A stretch of 64,000 nucleotides of DNA from an uncultured Pelagibacteraceae bacterium (lineage in GTDB: Bacteria; Pseudomonadota; Alphaproteobacteria; Pelagibacterales; Pelagibacteraceae): the NCBI GenBank assembly GCA_902582105.1, contig CACHQT010000003.1, positions 17,507 to 81,506 on the forward strand, written 5' to 3'. Positions within the stretch are counted from its first letter, which is position 1; every line of letters begins with the position of its first letter. The translations under genes were made by a program, and so were the position numbers. The notes beneath the pieces are model-generated. The model was not told the DNA's origin. It made no database searches and worked only from the letters and a program-made list of their open reading frames with translations. Of this stretch, positions 1 through 10,437 are shown piece after piece.

Positions 1-1
1 A

Positions 2-688
2 GTAGGTATTAAAAATAGTGGCCATTATGGACTTTCTAGTTATTACGCGGAGCAAGCTGTAAAAAATAATCTAATTGTTTTTTGTTTTACTAATGCTCCT
101 CCTGCTATAGCTCCACACGGCTCAAAGAAAAGATTATTTGGCACAAACCCAATTTGTTTTGGAACACCATCATCCACGAATGTTCCATTTATTTTAGATA
201 CATCTGTATCAATGATCAATAGAGGAAAAATCAGAGTTGCAGCAAAAATAGGAAAAAAAATTCCTAAAGGTGTTGCTTTGGATAAAAACGGTAAGCCTAC
301 AGTTGATGCTAAAAAAGCTTTGGCTGGAGTGCAGTTGCCAATTGGTGGTTTCAGAGGATCGGGTCTTGCATGGATGGTAGATATTTTAAGCGGCGTTATG
401 ACAGGTGGTAATCATGGGGGTAAAGTAAAAGATCCTTTTGATGATTTTTCAGGACCACAAAATATAGGTCACTTATTTATAACAATGAAAACAAATCTTT
501 TTGCTAAAGATTATAGATCAAGAATCAAAAAAAATATTAAAATAATAAAAAAACTACCTAAAATTAATGGTGTTAAAGAAATACTTTTTCCAGGACAAAG
601 TAAATTTGCACGTTATAAAAAAAATTTAAAAAAAGATATTTATATTCCAAAAACTATTAAACTAGAGATAGAAAAACTATTAAACTAA
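2..688 (+). CDS. Ldh2/malate-lactate dehydrogenase family oxidoreductase, C-terminal part (5' truncated by window edge)
   Basis: Frame is open from base 2 (VGIKNSGHYGLSSYYAEQAVKNN...LFGTNPICFGTPSS) through the listed 212-688 ORF; Ldh2-type motifs GHYG and GTNP. Confidence 0.85.
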   Translation, partial: VGIKNSGHYGLSSYYAEQAVKNNLIVFCFTNAPPAIAPHGSKKRLFGTNPICFGTPSSTNVPFILDTSVSMINRGKIRVAAKIGKKIPKGVALDKNGKPTVDAKKALAGVQLPIGGFRGSGLAWMVDILSGVMTGGNHGGKVKDPFDDFSGPQNIGHLFITMKTNLFAKDYRSRIKKNIKIIKKLPKINGVKEILFPGQSKFARYKKNLKKDIYIPKTIKLEIEKLLN

Positions 689-2490
689 TTTTTCTTAATT
701 TTTAAAAGTCTGCTACCTACTTTTTTATAATCCACATAGTTTTCGTTAATGTATTTATTGATTATAGGATATTTAATATTTAGCGGAACACCCCAACTAT
801 CTGTTTTGCCATTTAATATTAAAAAATTTGTGTTCTTCAATTCTTCAATAAATTCTTTCTGCTTTTTATTTGAACCAATGGAATAAACAAAATAAAACTT
901 TGTACAACTAGGCTTTTTAAGCAAATATAATAAGGCAGCATCATTTGAAAATAACTGTATACATTTTTCCTTCTCTACGATTTTTGAAGTTTCATTTATA
1001 AACAATATATCATCATCATTTAAAAAATTTTTATCTTCTAGACCAATATAAATTTCAAATCTTTGTGAAAAATTTTTAATATTATTAAAATCAATGTTAA
1101 CAAAAAATACATACAAAAACAAAATAGGTAGTAAGAAAAAAATATTACTTCTTTTTGCTTCTAGCTTATTAATAGATTTAGATAAAAAATATAAGATTTC
1201 ATATAAAAAAAACGTAGTAAAGAAAATAACAGGAAAAGCTAAAGTCTGCTTGATATGGGGACCATCTGATCTTCCTAAAGCATAAATATAACTTAAACAA
1301 CAAAATATAGACAAAATCAGAAAGATAATTTTAAAATTGTTAGAATATTTAATTTTATTTTTAAATAAAATATTAGTTACGATAATTAATGAGATTAAAA
1401 TAATAAGTATATTTTTTGTTGCTCTTGTAGAATTTCTTTCTTCTGAAAATGGCAGGGGATGAATAATTCCATTTATATAAGTATGTTCTTTAATTACTGA
1501 TAATGTGTTTGATACAAAAAAAATAAACTCATCATTCAAAACTAAATAAAGCATTAACCAACCAAAAGTAATTGATAATATCAAAGTGATTACTTGAACT
1601 TTTTTTTTGTTTAAAGTTAAATAAAGTAATAAAAAAATAAGAAATATAGTTAGGACTATTGCTCTATCAACGCTCCATAAAAAAGTAAGAACAAATATGA
1701 TTCCAATAAAAATATAATTAATAAATTTATTTGAGTTAATAGAGTTAATAAAAATTATTAAAGTAAGTAAAATTGGAATTTCTCTAAAAGAGATTATTTC
1801 TCCACTATTTAAGTTATAATCTATACAATTAAATAAAATTAAACTTGATAATAAAAAAAAGATATATTTAGAAAACTTCGGCAAATTAATTTTTTTAGTA
1901 ATTTCAAAAGAAAGAAGTACTAATAAAACTTTAGTAATCAATATATACAAAAGGTTTGTAAATTTAACTAGTCCAATGCTATTGATATCAAAAATTTTCC
2001 ATAAAATTTTATTAGCTAAAGTTTCATAAAAAATTCCTATTACAATATAAGACCCAGACCATAAAGTGCCGTCAATCATACTTTTATAGGATGAGCTAAG
2101 TTGTTGGCCATCGTGGAACAAATCAATTTTATTTGTCGAAAATGAAAGCGATAAAAACTCAAACAAAACAAAAAGAATGATTAAAAATAAAAAAAGATAA
2201 ATTTTATTATCTGAGATTTGAAAAGAGTTTTGTATTTTAAAGTTGATGAAAAATTCATTAATTTTTTTTTTTTCAAAATATATTTTTGAGAAGAAAAAAC
2301 TAACTATCGGGATAGCAATAAAGAAAAAATATCTAATAAAATCATTCAAAGAATTATAATTTTTTTGTGAATACTCTCCTATAATGTCTAGATTATTATT
2401 AGATAATTTTATTAAAGGCCAAGCAAAATATCCTACAAGTAAAGAAATTAAAATTATAAAAAAATAATAAATATTTTTATGAATTTTCAT
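685..2490 (-). CDS. Polytopic membrane protein, possibly GT-C type glycosyltransferase-like
   Basis: 601 aa, many hydrophobic helices, soluble C-terminal tail; adjacent to glycan genes. Confidence 0.6.
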   Translation of the reverse strand: MKIHKNIYYFFIILISLLVGYFAWPLIKLSNNNLDIIGEYSQKNYNSLNDFIRYFFFIAIPIVSFFFSKIYFEKKKINEFFINFKIQNSFQISDNKIYLFLFLIILFVLFEFLSLSFSTNKIDLFHDGQQLSSSYKSMIDGTLWSGSYIVIGIFYETLANKILWKIFDINSIGLVKFTNLLYILITKVLLVLLSFEITKKINLPKFSKYIFFLLSSLILFNCIDYNLNSGEIISFREIPILLTLIIFINSINSNKFINYIFIGIIFVLTFLWSVDRAIVLTIFLIFLLLYLTLNKKKVQVITLILSITFGWLMLYLVLNDEFIFFVSNTLSVIKEHTYINGIIHPLPFSEERNSTRATKNILIILISLIIVTNILFKNKIKYSNNFKIIFLILSIFCCLSYIYALGRSDGPHIKQTLAFPVIFFTTFFLYEILYFLSKSINKLEAKRSNIFFLLPILFLYVFFVNIDFNNIKNFSQRFEIYIGLEDKNFLNDDDILFINETSKIVEKEKCIQLFSNDAALLYLLKKPSCTKFYFVYSIGSNKKQKEFIEELKNTNFLILNGKTDSWGVPLNIKYPIINKYINENYVDYKKVGSRLLKIKKN

Positions 2491-2543
2491 GCCATTATGT
2501 TTTAAACTAAAAATTTAAAATTTTAAAATAATTTAGTAATTGT

Positions 2544-3509
2544 TTAAATTTTAGACATTTTGTTAAGCAAAAAATGTACTCTTTTTGCATCTTCAAAATT
2601 TGGGCTGAAGTTATATTTGTTTAAAATACTTTTTTTGAATCTTTGTAGGTTTATAAAAGTAGGTTGAATTCTGAAATCGTTTAGAGTTTCTTTTGGTTTA
2701 AATAAAATTTTATTGTCTTTCATTAAACAAAATTGATCAAAAATATTATTAGTTTTGGTTTTTAAAACAAATGTACCTTTGTTAGTTTTGAATTTTATCT
2801 CATGTTTCTTTTTAATTTTTGATGATGTTAAGAAGGATTTAAAATTTAAAATTATATTTATATTTTTTTTATCAACTTTCATAGTCGATTTTAAATTAAA
2901 TATTTTTGCTTTTTTTTTTAAGTCAACATTGTTAACGGTCATTTTTCCAAATAATTTTTCTAAAAAATACAATGGATGACAAATATAATTAAAAAAATTT
3001 CCCCCTCCTAATTTATGTTTATCCTTCCATTTAGCACGATTTCGTGATGGAATTTTAATAAACCAATTAATTATTACTCTTTTTACTATTACTTTATTCA
3101 GCAGTTTTGTTTTAAAAAAATTAAATGCTTCTATGTTTAAAAATTCATAATTTGCCATATTTATAATTTTTTTAGCTTTTGTTCTTTTGCAGATATTAAT
3201 CAATGAATTATAAGAAGTGGTAACAGGTTTTTCGCAGAATACATGTTTGTTTTTACTGATTGCAAATAATATCATTTTTTCATGCATAAAAGGTGGAGCA
3301 GATATAATTATTGCATTAATTTTTTTATCTGAAATTAATTTTTTCCAATTTTGATAAATTTTTATATTTTGAGGTAATATGATTTTTTTTTTGTTATCTC
3401 TAAATGAAAAACCTATAACATTAAATAACTTATCTCTTATTATAGATTTGTAAATTACGTTATAGCCAAAGTTTCTGCCAATTATACCGATGTTAATTTT
3501 TTTTCTCAT
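2544..3509 (-). CDS. Gfo/Idh/MocA family oxidoreductase
   Basis: N-terminal Rossmann GIIGRNFG; CEKPVT motif. Confidence 0.85.
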   Translation of the reverse strand: MRKKINIGIIGRNFGYNVIYKSIIRDKLFNVIGFSFRDNKKKIILPQNIKIYQNWKKLISDKKINAIIISAPPFMHEKMILFAISKNKHVFCEKPVTTSYNSLINICKRTKAKKIINMANYEFLNIEAFNFFKTKLLNKVIVKRVIINWFIKIPSRNRAKWKDKHKLGGGNFFNYICHPLYFLEKLFGKMTVNNVDLKKKAKIFNLKSTMKVDKKNINIILNFKSFLTSSKIKKKHEIKFKTNKGTFVLKTKTNNIFDQFCLMKDNKILFKPKETLNDFRIQPTFINLQRFKKSILNKYNFSPNFEDAKRVHFLLNKMSKI

Positions 3510-4203
3510 TTTTAAAATTTGTCATCAATATATAAAAGTACCATCTAATATAAAAAAAAATTGATGAGTATTTGAATTTACTTTCACCGTAATTTCTAAC
3601 AGGCCATTGTTCAGGTAATTCTGTTATTTTGTAGCTATATCGGTGTGCTTTGGCCAACAATTCAATGCTAAAAGTAAAGCCTTTTTTTGACTCTATCTTA
3701 AATCTTTCTACTACTGCCTTAGAAAAAAGTCTAAATCCGTTTGTAGCATCTTTGGTTGGCAATGTAGTTAACATGGTAAGTGTAAACGAGACTAGCTTCA
3801 CAATTATTCTTTTCAATAAAGGAGCCCCTTTATAACTACCACCTTTTACAAATCTACTAGCACAAACAATGTCGTAACCTTCGTTATATTTATTATACAT
3901 TTCTGTTATCAAGCTGAAATTTTTATGATCATCTGCTGGATATAACATAATTGCATTTGCATTTAAATTTTCAAATCCTGTTTTAACAGCACCATTAAAA
4001 CCAAAATATTTATTTTTAATTAAAAAAACTTCACCTTCCTTAAAGTTTTCATTTATAATTTTTAACGTAGGATCTTCGTCGTAGTCATAAATAACAACTA
4101 TTCTATATTTAATATCTACAGTTTTTATTATTTCAGAAAGAGTTTTTAATATATTTCCCTGCTCATTAAAAACTGGTATTATAATATCTAAATTGTAACT
4201 CAT
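3493..4203 (-). CDS. Glycosyltransferase family 2 (dolichyl-phosphate mannose synthase-like)
   Basis: DIIIPVFNEQGNI N-terminus, YPADDHKNF, ASRFVKGG. Confidence 0.87.
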   Translation of the reverse strand: MSYNLDIIIPVFNEQGNILKTLSEIIKTVDIKYRIVVIYDYDEDPTLKIINENFKEGEVFLIKNKYFGFNGAVKTGFENLNANAIMLYPADDHKNFSLITEMYNKYNEGYDIVCASRFVKGGSYKGAPLLKRIIVKLVSFTLTMLTTLPTKDATNGFRLFSKAVVERFKIESKKGFTFSIELLAKAHRYSYKITELPEQWPVRNYGESKFKYSSIFFYIRWYFYILMTNFKNEKKN

Positions 4204-4257
4204 TATTTACTTTAATAACTTTTCTTATTAATATAACAATATTTATTATCAACATAT

Positions 4258-5514
4258 ATGAATTTAAAAGATACTAAGCCTGGTTTAATAGATTGTTGTC
4301 AAATTTGTTATTCAAAAGCAATTTATGAAGTTTTAGATCTAGGTTATTCTGGACTTTGTGATAGTCTTCTCACAAATTTTCAATTAAATCTCTTGGAAAA
4401 AAATTATCCTCTTAAATTAATGAGATGCAGAAAGTGTCATTTATTGCAATTAAATTATGTTGTAGATAATGAAGAAGTTTTTCATAAAGAGTATCCTTAT
4501 AAAAGTGGTATTACAAAGCCACTAAAAGAACTACTACATAATACAAGCAAATACTGTGTAAAAAATTTTAATTTTACAAAAAAACCTTTAGCTATAGACA
4601 TAGGATCAAATGATGGAACTTTGTTAGAAGGATTTAAAAAACATAATTTTAAAGTTTTAGGAGTTGAGCCTACGAATATTGCACAAATTGCTAATAAAAA
4701 AGGTATAAAAACTATTCAAAAATTTTTTGAAAAAGACGCAATAAATTTAATAAAACAAAATTATAAAAAAGCAGATGTAATTACAGGAACTAATATTTTT
4801 GCGCATATAAATAAGTTAGATACGTTTATGAAAGGAGTAAAATCATTAATAAACCCAAAAAGTGGGATATTTCTCACAGAGTCACATTACGCTGGAAATA
4901 TTATAGATCAAATGCAATTTGACTCTATTTATCATGAACATTTAAGATTTTTTTTATTAAAACCGTTAATTCTATTGTTAAAAAATTACGGTTTCAAAAT
5001 TGTTGATGCTACTAAAATTCCAAATTATGCAGGCTCGATTAGGATAGCAGCAACTTTAAATAAAAAAGCAAAAATTAAAAATAGTGTAAAGAAAATTCTT
5101 GATGAAGAAAACAGAAAAAACTTTTATAAAACATCGAAATATATAAATTTTTCTAAAAATGTTAATAAAGTAAGAAAAAATTTATCTCAACTATTGTGGA
5201 GTCTTAAATTAAAAAATAAGAGAATAGTTGGTGTCGGTTGTCCTGGTAGAAGTATTACTCTTTTATCTTACTGCAATATTACCAATCAAATCATTGATTA
5301 TATAGCTGAACAAAGCACTTCTCTAAAATTAAATATGTTTACTCCAACTACTCATATTAAAATAATCGATGAAAAAAATATGATTAAAAAGCAACCAGAT
5401 TATGCACTTATATTGTCTTGGCATTACGGAAAGAGTGTTATGAAAAATTTGAGAAAAAAGGGTTATAAAGGAAAGTTTATAATACCTTTGCCTTCACCAA
5501 AAATTATGAAATAA
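4258..5514 (+). CDS. Class I SAM methyltransferase, sugar C-methyltransferase type with N-terminal zinc-binding region
   Basis: CCQICYSKA..., MRCRKCHLLQL, IDIGSNDGTLLEGF, YHEHLRFF. Confidence 0.85.
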   Translation: MNLKDTKPGLIDCCQICYSKAIYEVLDLGYSGLCDSLLTNFQLNLLEKNYPLKLMRCRKCHLLQLNYVVDNEEVFHKEYPYKSGITKPLKELLHNTSKYCVKNFNFTKKPLAIDIGSNDGTLLEGFKKHNFKVLGVEPTNIAQIANKKGIKTIQKFFEKDAINLIKQNYKKADVITGTNIFAHINKLDTFMKGVKSLINPKSGIFLTESHYAGNIIDQMQFDSIYHEHLRFFLLKPLILLLKNYGFKIVDATKIPNYAGSIRIAATLNKKAKIKNSVKKILDEENRKNFYKTSKYINFSKNVNKVRKNLSQLLWSLKLKNKRIVGVGCPGRSITLLSYCNITNQIIDYIAEQSTSLKLNMFTPTTHIKIIDEKNMIKKQPDYALILSWHYGKSVMKNLRKKGYKGKFIIPLPSPKIMK

Positions 5515-5627
5515 TTTTTCCAAAAAAAATGCTAAATATCAATAGAATGCCCCCAGCGACAAAGTTGTTATATTAAAATTTTTATTTAAATATTATTTTA
5601 AAAAATAAATAAAAAAAAAGGGTTAAT

Positions 5628-5729
5628 GTGAAAAAATATATAAAGTATACTATCTATTTTTTAATATATATAACTTTAGTATTTATTTTAGCTGTATTTT
5701 TTTTGAAAAACGGAATAACTCTACTATAA
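5628..5729 (+). CDS. Possible 33-aa single-TM small protein (GTG start)
   Basis: Hand translation MKKYIKYTIYFLIYITLVFILAVFFLKNGITLL*; GGG-containing upstream stretch; lies in a 217-bp gap. Confidence 0.3.
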   Translation: MKKYIKYTIYFLIYITLVFILAVFFLKNGITLL

Positions 5730-5731
5730 AT

Positions 5732-6559
5732 TTAATATTTCCCTATCTTTTCTGATCCGCTATAAAATATTTTAGACAACTCATCATTTGCCTTTTTTCT
5801 AGTTTTAATTCCACTTTGACTCATTAATTCTTGGGCTCTTTCTACGTGCTCATGATATTGGAATTTATCCTCACCCCTTGCTTGTTGAACGAACATCTTG
5901 CCCAAAACCTGCTCTACATTAGTGCCGATGTAACTTTGAATAACAAACCCAATTCTTCTATCATTGCTTTTATTTAAACCTGATCCATGAACTATAGTTG
6001 GATGATGTAAAGACATTTGTCCTGCTTTTAAAATAACTGGTTTAGTATCGTTAATAGGTACATTTTCAACAGTTTGACCTCTAGTTAGTAAATTATTTTC
6101 ATCAAATTTTTGATTATGGTTTTTAAGATTTTCTTTGTGAGAGCCTGACCACATTCTCATGCAACCATTCTCTTCATTTGCATCTGTTATTGCAACCCAG
6201 ACAGTAACCCAGTTATGAGGTTCAAGACCTATATATTTTGCATCTTGATGAAAACTTACAAAACCTTTTTCATTTGGATTTTTAATAAATAATGTTGTCC
6301 CACAAATAAGTATATTTTTACCAATTATACTTTCTACAGCATCTAAAATTTTCGAATTGTAACAAATTTTGTCAAATACAGGAGAGATTAAGTGAATATA
6401 GTTTCTTCCCAATCCTTCAAGTTCATTTGGCCATTTTTTTTCAATAAATTCTAACTCTTCTCTAACTTCATTAGCCTCTTTTTTTGACAATGCATCAATT
6501 GGAGCAATAAATCCTTCATCTTTATATTGCTTGAGTTGAGATGAGGTTAAGTAAGACAT
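5732..6559 (-). CDS. Phytanoyl-CoA dioxygenase (PhyH) family protein
   Basis: FHQDAKYIGL (HxD) and HHPTIVHGSGLNKSNDRR motifs. Confidence 0.88.
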   Translation of the reverse strand: MSYLTSSQLKQYKDEGFIAPIDALSKKEANEVREELEFIEKKWPNELEGLGRNYIHLISPVFDKICYNSKILDAVESIIGKNILICGTTLFIKNPNEKGFVSFHQDAKYIGLEPHNWVTVWVAITDANEENGCMRMWSGSHKENLKNHNQKFDENNLLTRGQTVENVPINDTKPVILKAGQMSLHHPTIVHGSGLNKSNDRRIGFVIQSYIGTNVEQVLGKMFVQQARGEDKFQYHEHVERAQELMSQSGIKTRKKANDELSKIFYSGSEKIGKY

Positions 6560-6562
6560 TGT

Positions 6563-7243
6563 TTAGGTTAATTTGTTTTTATAAAGTCTATCTTCATAAT
6601 GAAACGTAGGGAAACGAAATTTTTTAATTAAAGTAAATTGGTTATTTATAAGAAAGTTATCACATTCTTTAAAATCACTATTTTTATAAAGATTGAAAAA
6701 CTGATTCTCAATTAACACAAAGTCTATTTTTTTTATCGTATTTTGTGCACCTTTTAAAACATTTAGCTCATATCCTTCAACATCAATTTTCAAAAGTGAA
6801 TTTTTTAATTCTAGATCTTTAAAATATTCGTCAATTGTTTCTGTTTCTACCTCATAAGAATCGTTTTCTTTTTTTTGCTTAAGCAATAAATTCTTTATTT
6901 TTAAAAAAAAGGAATCTTCGTCTATTTCACTTAATGTGGAAGTTGATGTTAATTTATTAATTGTTATTATTTTTTTTCCTTTGATATCTCCTATTCCTAT
7001 ATTGTTATGCATTATTCTATTATCTTTATTTAAATTTTTTTTTAAAATTTCAAAAATATATTTTTGAGGCTCAAATGTATAAGCTTTCTTAAATGGAATA
7101 TATTTTGTAGCATTTTTTATGAATTCACCCTTATGAGATCCAACATCAATGATTAAATCAATTTTATAATTATTTAAAAATTTAATTAATCTTTTATGGT
7201 GATAGTTTTTATCGATAAAGTTTACAAATTTTTCAAATATCAT
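6563..7243 (-). CDS. FkbM family methyltransferase
   Basis: LIIDVGSHKGEF, FEPQKYIFEILKKN, LLKIDVEGYELNVLKGA. Confidence 0.9.
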   Translation of the reverse strand: MIFEKFVNFIDKNYHHKRLIKFLNNYKIDLIIDVGSHKGEFIKNATKYIPFKKAYTFEPQKYIFEILKKNLNKDNRIMHNNIGIGDIKGKKIITINKLTSTSTLSEIDEDSFFLKIKNLLLKQKKENDSYEVETETIDEYFKDLELKNSLLKIDVEGYELNVLKGAQNTIKKIDFVLIENQFFNLYKNSDFKECDNFLINNQFTLIKKFRFPTFHYEDRLYKNKLT

Positions 7244-7302
7244 GATGATTTATTAGTATAATTATATTTATTTGCTTCAAATATTTGCCCTTTTTGGAAC
7301 AA

Positions 7303-8151
7303 TCAATTAGTTTTTTTTACTAGAAAAACAAAAATAATGGACGTTACAAACATAATTAACGAATAAGTAGCTGCAGGTACAATATAAGCAACATCGTTAA
7401 ATATTTGTGTTGCAACAAATATTGCAAGTGTCCCATTTTGAAGACCACACTCAAGTGAAATGCACTTTCTTTGTTCTGTTCCTGTTGCAAAAAATTTTGC
7501 GATGTAAAAACCAACAACCATCATAATAATATTTAACAAAAATGTTATAAAGCCAGCTTCTTTCATGTATGGTACAATATTGGATCTTTCTTGAAAGATT
7601 GCTCCAAAAAGTACAATTAAAAATAAAATTAACGAAATAGTTTGAATAATTTTTTCTTTGGAAGAAATAAAATTATTTGCAAATTTTCTTATAACCATTC
7701 CTAAAATAACTGGCAAAGTTACAACTAAAAACATTTTCATTGATATGCCTAACATTGATATTTGGTTAGTAGTTATTGAAGCATCAAGCATGTTTGCCGA
7801 TTTAAAAATTATAAAGGGAACGGTAATTATACTTAATAAACTTATGATCGCGGTTAAAGATATAGAAAGAGCCACGTCTCCATTTGCAAATTTAGTTAAA
7901 ATATTTGAAGTAACTCCACCAGGTGCTGCAGCTATAATCATTAACCCAACTGCTAACTCGATAGGTGTATTAAATAAAATAATTAGCACAAAAGCGATAA
8001 TGGGTAAAAAAATCAACTGACAAATCAAACCTACTAAAAAGTCCTTAGGTTGTTTTGCTACTCTAGTAAAATCCTGAAGTGTTAATCCCATACCAAGGGC
8101 AAGCATAATTAAAGCTAAAGATAATGGGGCAATTTTTGTAACTATTTCCAT
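7303..8151 (-). CDS. Bile acid:sodium symporter (BASS) family transporter
   Basis: AAAPGGVTSNILTKFANGDVALS and ECGLQNGTLA motifs; polytopic. Confidence 0.9.
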   Translation of the reverse strand: MEIVTKIAPLSLALIMLALGMGLTLQDFTRVAKQPKDFLVGLICQLIFLPIIAFVLIILFNTPIELAVGLMIIAAAPGGVTSNILTKFANGDVALSISLTAIISLLSIITVPFIIFKSANMLDASITTNQISMLGISMKMFLVVTLPVILGMVIRKFANNFISSKEKIIQTISLILFLIVLFGAIFQERSNIVPYMKEAGFITFLLNIIMMVVGFYIAKFFATGTEQRKCISLECGLQNGTLAIFVATQIFNDVAYIVPAATYSLIMFVTSIIFVFLVKKTN

Positions 8152-8211
8152 TTTAAGACATTTTAACTTACTATATACACATTTGGAATTATATATAAAA
8201 AAAAACTAAAA

Positions 8212-9123
8212 ATGCTTTCGAATAAAGAAACTATTTGTCCAGATAACTTGTTAAATGTTGCTCACAAAAAAAAAGGTGTGCCGGCAGCAATTGTTAATGC
8301 CGGAATGCCATTACCAATGCTATCGACAATGGATGCTGTTAATGAAAACTTAATTACGCCAATACTAATTGGAGATAAAAATGAAATTGAAAATTGTGCT
8401 AATAATTTAAAATTTGATATTTCAAAATATGAAGTTATTCATGAGCCAGTAGAGAACAACACAGCAAAGATAGCAGCTAAAATTGCATCAGAAAAAAAAG
8501 TTAAAATAATCGTTAAGGGCCACATCCATACAGATATTTTAATGAAAGAAGTAATTAAAAAAGAATATAACTTACTTGGAAAAACAAGATTAAGTCATAT
8601 TTGGCATATGACATTAGATAAAAATGATAAGCCTTTAATAATAACTGATGGGGCATTAAATGTTATGCCAAATGTTAAAACCAAAATGCATATTCTTAGA
8701 AATGTTATTGATTTTTCTCATAGAATTGGAATAGCACGACCAAAAGTTGCTGTTTTATCTGCTACTGAAGAAGTGCTTGATAGTGTTCAAAGCTCTACAG
8801 ATGCAAAAGAAATCACTGATCTAGCAGTAAAAGAAAAATTAAATGCTGATGTTTTCGGACCTCTTGCTTTTGATAATAGTATTTCAAAAAAATCTGCTGC
8901 AATAAAGGGAATAAAAAATACTGTTGCAGGCCAAGCAGACGTAATACTAGTTCCTAGTGTTGAAACTGGTAATGGATTAGTTAAGATGATGGTTTACTTT
9001 ATGGGTGCTTGCGCTGCTGGAGTTGTAATAGGTGGCAAGGTTCCTGTAGTAATAACAAGTAGATCAGACGATGCACCAGCTAGACTTGCGTCAATTGCAG
9101 CTGCAGTAGTTGCATTAGATTAA
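8212..9123 (+). CDS. Phosphate acetyl/butyryltransferase family protein
   Basis: ADVILVPSVETGNGLVKMMVYF...GGKVPVVITSRSDDAPARLASIA, typical PTA/PTB C-terminus. Confidence 0.88.
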   Translation: MLSNKETICPDNLLNVAHKKKGVPAAIVNAGMPLPMLSTMDAVNENLITPILIGDKNEIENCANNLKFDISKYEVIHEPVENNTAKIAAKIASEKKVKIIVKGHIHTDILMKEVIKKEYNLLGKTRLSHIWHMTLDKNDKPLIITDGALNVMPNVKTKMHILRNVIDFSHRIGIARPKVAVLSATEEVLDSVQSSTDAKEITDLAVKEKLNADVFGPLAFDNSISKKSAAIKGIKNTVAGQADVILVPSVETGNGLVKMMVYFMGACAAGVVIGGKVPVVITSRSDDAPARLASIAAAVVALD

Positions 9124-9150
9124 TTAATGATTTAAAATTTTTAAAAATTT

Positions 9151-10437
9151 ATGGCAATTAAATACTTAAAAAAATCACCAAAGACTTCATCAACAGACGA
9201 TGTTAAAACAAGAGAAATAGTTCAAAATCTTCTTAATGATTTAGAAAAATCAAGAGAAGATGGTTGTAAAGAACTTACAAAAAAATTCGATAAATATTCG
9301 GGTGATATTATAGTATCTAAAGAAAAGATTGAAGAGATTAAAAAAAACTTAGATCAAAAAACAAAAGATGATATTAAATTTTCTTATGACAGGGTAAGAA
9401 AATTCGCTGAAGCTCAGTTAAAAAATTATGGACAAGATTTTGAGGTAGAGCTTTCAAAAGGTTTATATGCGGGACAAAAATTAATCCCGGTAAATACTGC
9501 CGGATGTTACGTTCCTGGTGGAAGATACGCTCATATAGCATCTGCAGTTATGAGTGTAACAACTGCTAAAGTTGCTGGAGTTAAAAATATTATCGCATGC
9601 AGTCCACCTAAAGAAAGTGTTGGTGCACATCCTGCTATTATTTATACAGCTGATCTTTGTGGAGCTGATGTAATATTAAATTTAGGAGGTGTTCCAGCTA
9701 TTGCTGCAATGACTTATGGAATGTTTGGTAATTCGCCAGCTGATATTTTGGTTGGACCAGGTAATCAATTTGTTGCAGAAGCAAAAAGAATTTTGTTCGG
9801 TAAAGTTGGTATTGATTTATTTGCAGGTCCTACTGAAATTGCCGTAATTGCAGATGAAACAGCAGATCCAGAGATAGTTGCTGTTGATTTAGTTGGCCAA
9901 GCAGAACATGGATATAATTCTCCAGCTTGGTTATTCACAACAAGTAAAAAAGTTGCTGAAGATGTAATAAAAAGAATGCCAGAATTAATTGCAGAGTTAC
10001 CAGAAGTTCCAAGGATGAGTGCGAAAGCAGCCTGGAAAGATTATGGAGAAGTAATTCTTTGTGATACCGATGAAGAGATGGCTACAATAAGTGATGAATA
10101 CGCACCAGAGCATCTAGAAGTACAAACTAAAAATTTGAAATGGTTTCACGATAGATTAAAAAATTATGGATCATTATTTATTGGTGAAGAAACAACAGTT
10201 GCATATGGTGATAAATGTTCAGGTACTAATCACATTCTTCCAACTAAAGGTGCTGGTAAATATACTGGTGGTTTGTTCGTTGGTAAATTTATTAAAACAT
10301 TAAGTTTTCAAAGAATGACAAAAGAATCTACGAAAGAAGTAGGCGCAGCTGCAGCAAGAATTTCAAGGTATGAAGGTATGGAAGCTCATGCAAGAACTGG
10401 GGATGTCAGGTTAAGAAAATACGGGTTTTCAAACTAA
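9151..10437 (+). CDS. Histidinol dehydrogenase-family protein, HpsN-like (sulfopropanediol 3-dehydrogenase type)
   Basis: AGCYVPGGRYAHIASAVMSV, LFAGPTEIAVIADETADP, GSLFIGEETTVAYGDKCSGTNHILPTKGAGKYTGGL. Confidence 0.82.
   Translation: MAIKYLKKSPKTSSTDDVKTREIVQNLLNDLEKSREDGCKELTKKFDKYSGDIIVSKEKIEEIKKNLDQKTKDDIKFSYDRVRKFAEAQLKNYGQDFEVELSKGLYAGQKLIPVNTAGCYVPGGRYAHIASAVMSVTTAKVAGVKNIIACSPPKESVGAHPAIIYTADLCGADVILNLGGVPAIAAMTYGMFGNSPADILVGPGNQFVAEAKRILFGKVGIDLFAGPTEIAVIADETADPEIVAVDLVGQAEHGYNSPAWLFTTSKKVAEDVIKRMPELIAELPEVPRMSAKAAWKDYGEVILCDTDEEMATISDEYAPEHLEVQTKNLKWFHDRLKNYGSLFIGEETTVAYGDKCSGTNHILPTKGAGKYTGGLFVGKFIKTLSFQRMTKESTKEVGAAAARISRYEGMEAHARTGDVRLRKYGFSN

Noticed and set aside
7658-8020. 120-aa plus-strand ORF inside the BASS transporter
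   Set aside because: Fully antisense to a clear transporter gene; shadow ORF of a hydrophobic protein.
9151-10437. Calling this gene hisD of histidine biosynthesis
   Set aside because: No other his biosynthesis genes adjacent, apart from a distant IMPase-family gene; sequence looks more HpsN-like.
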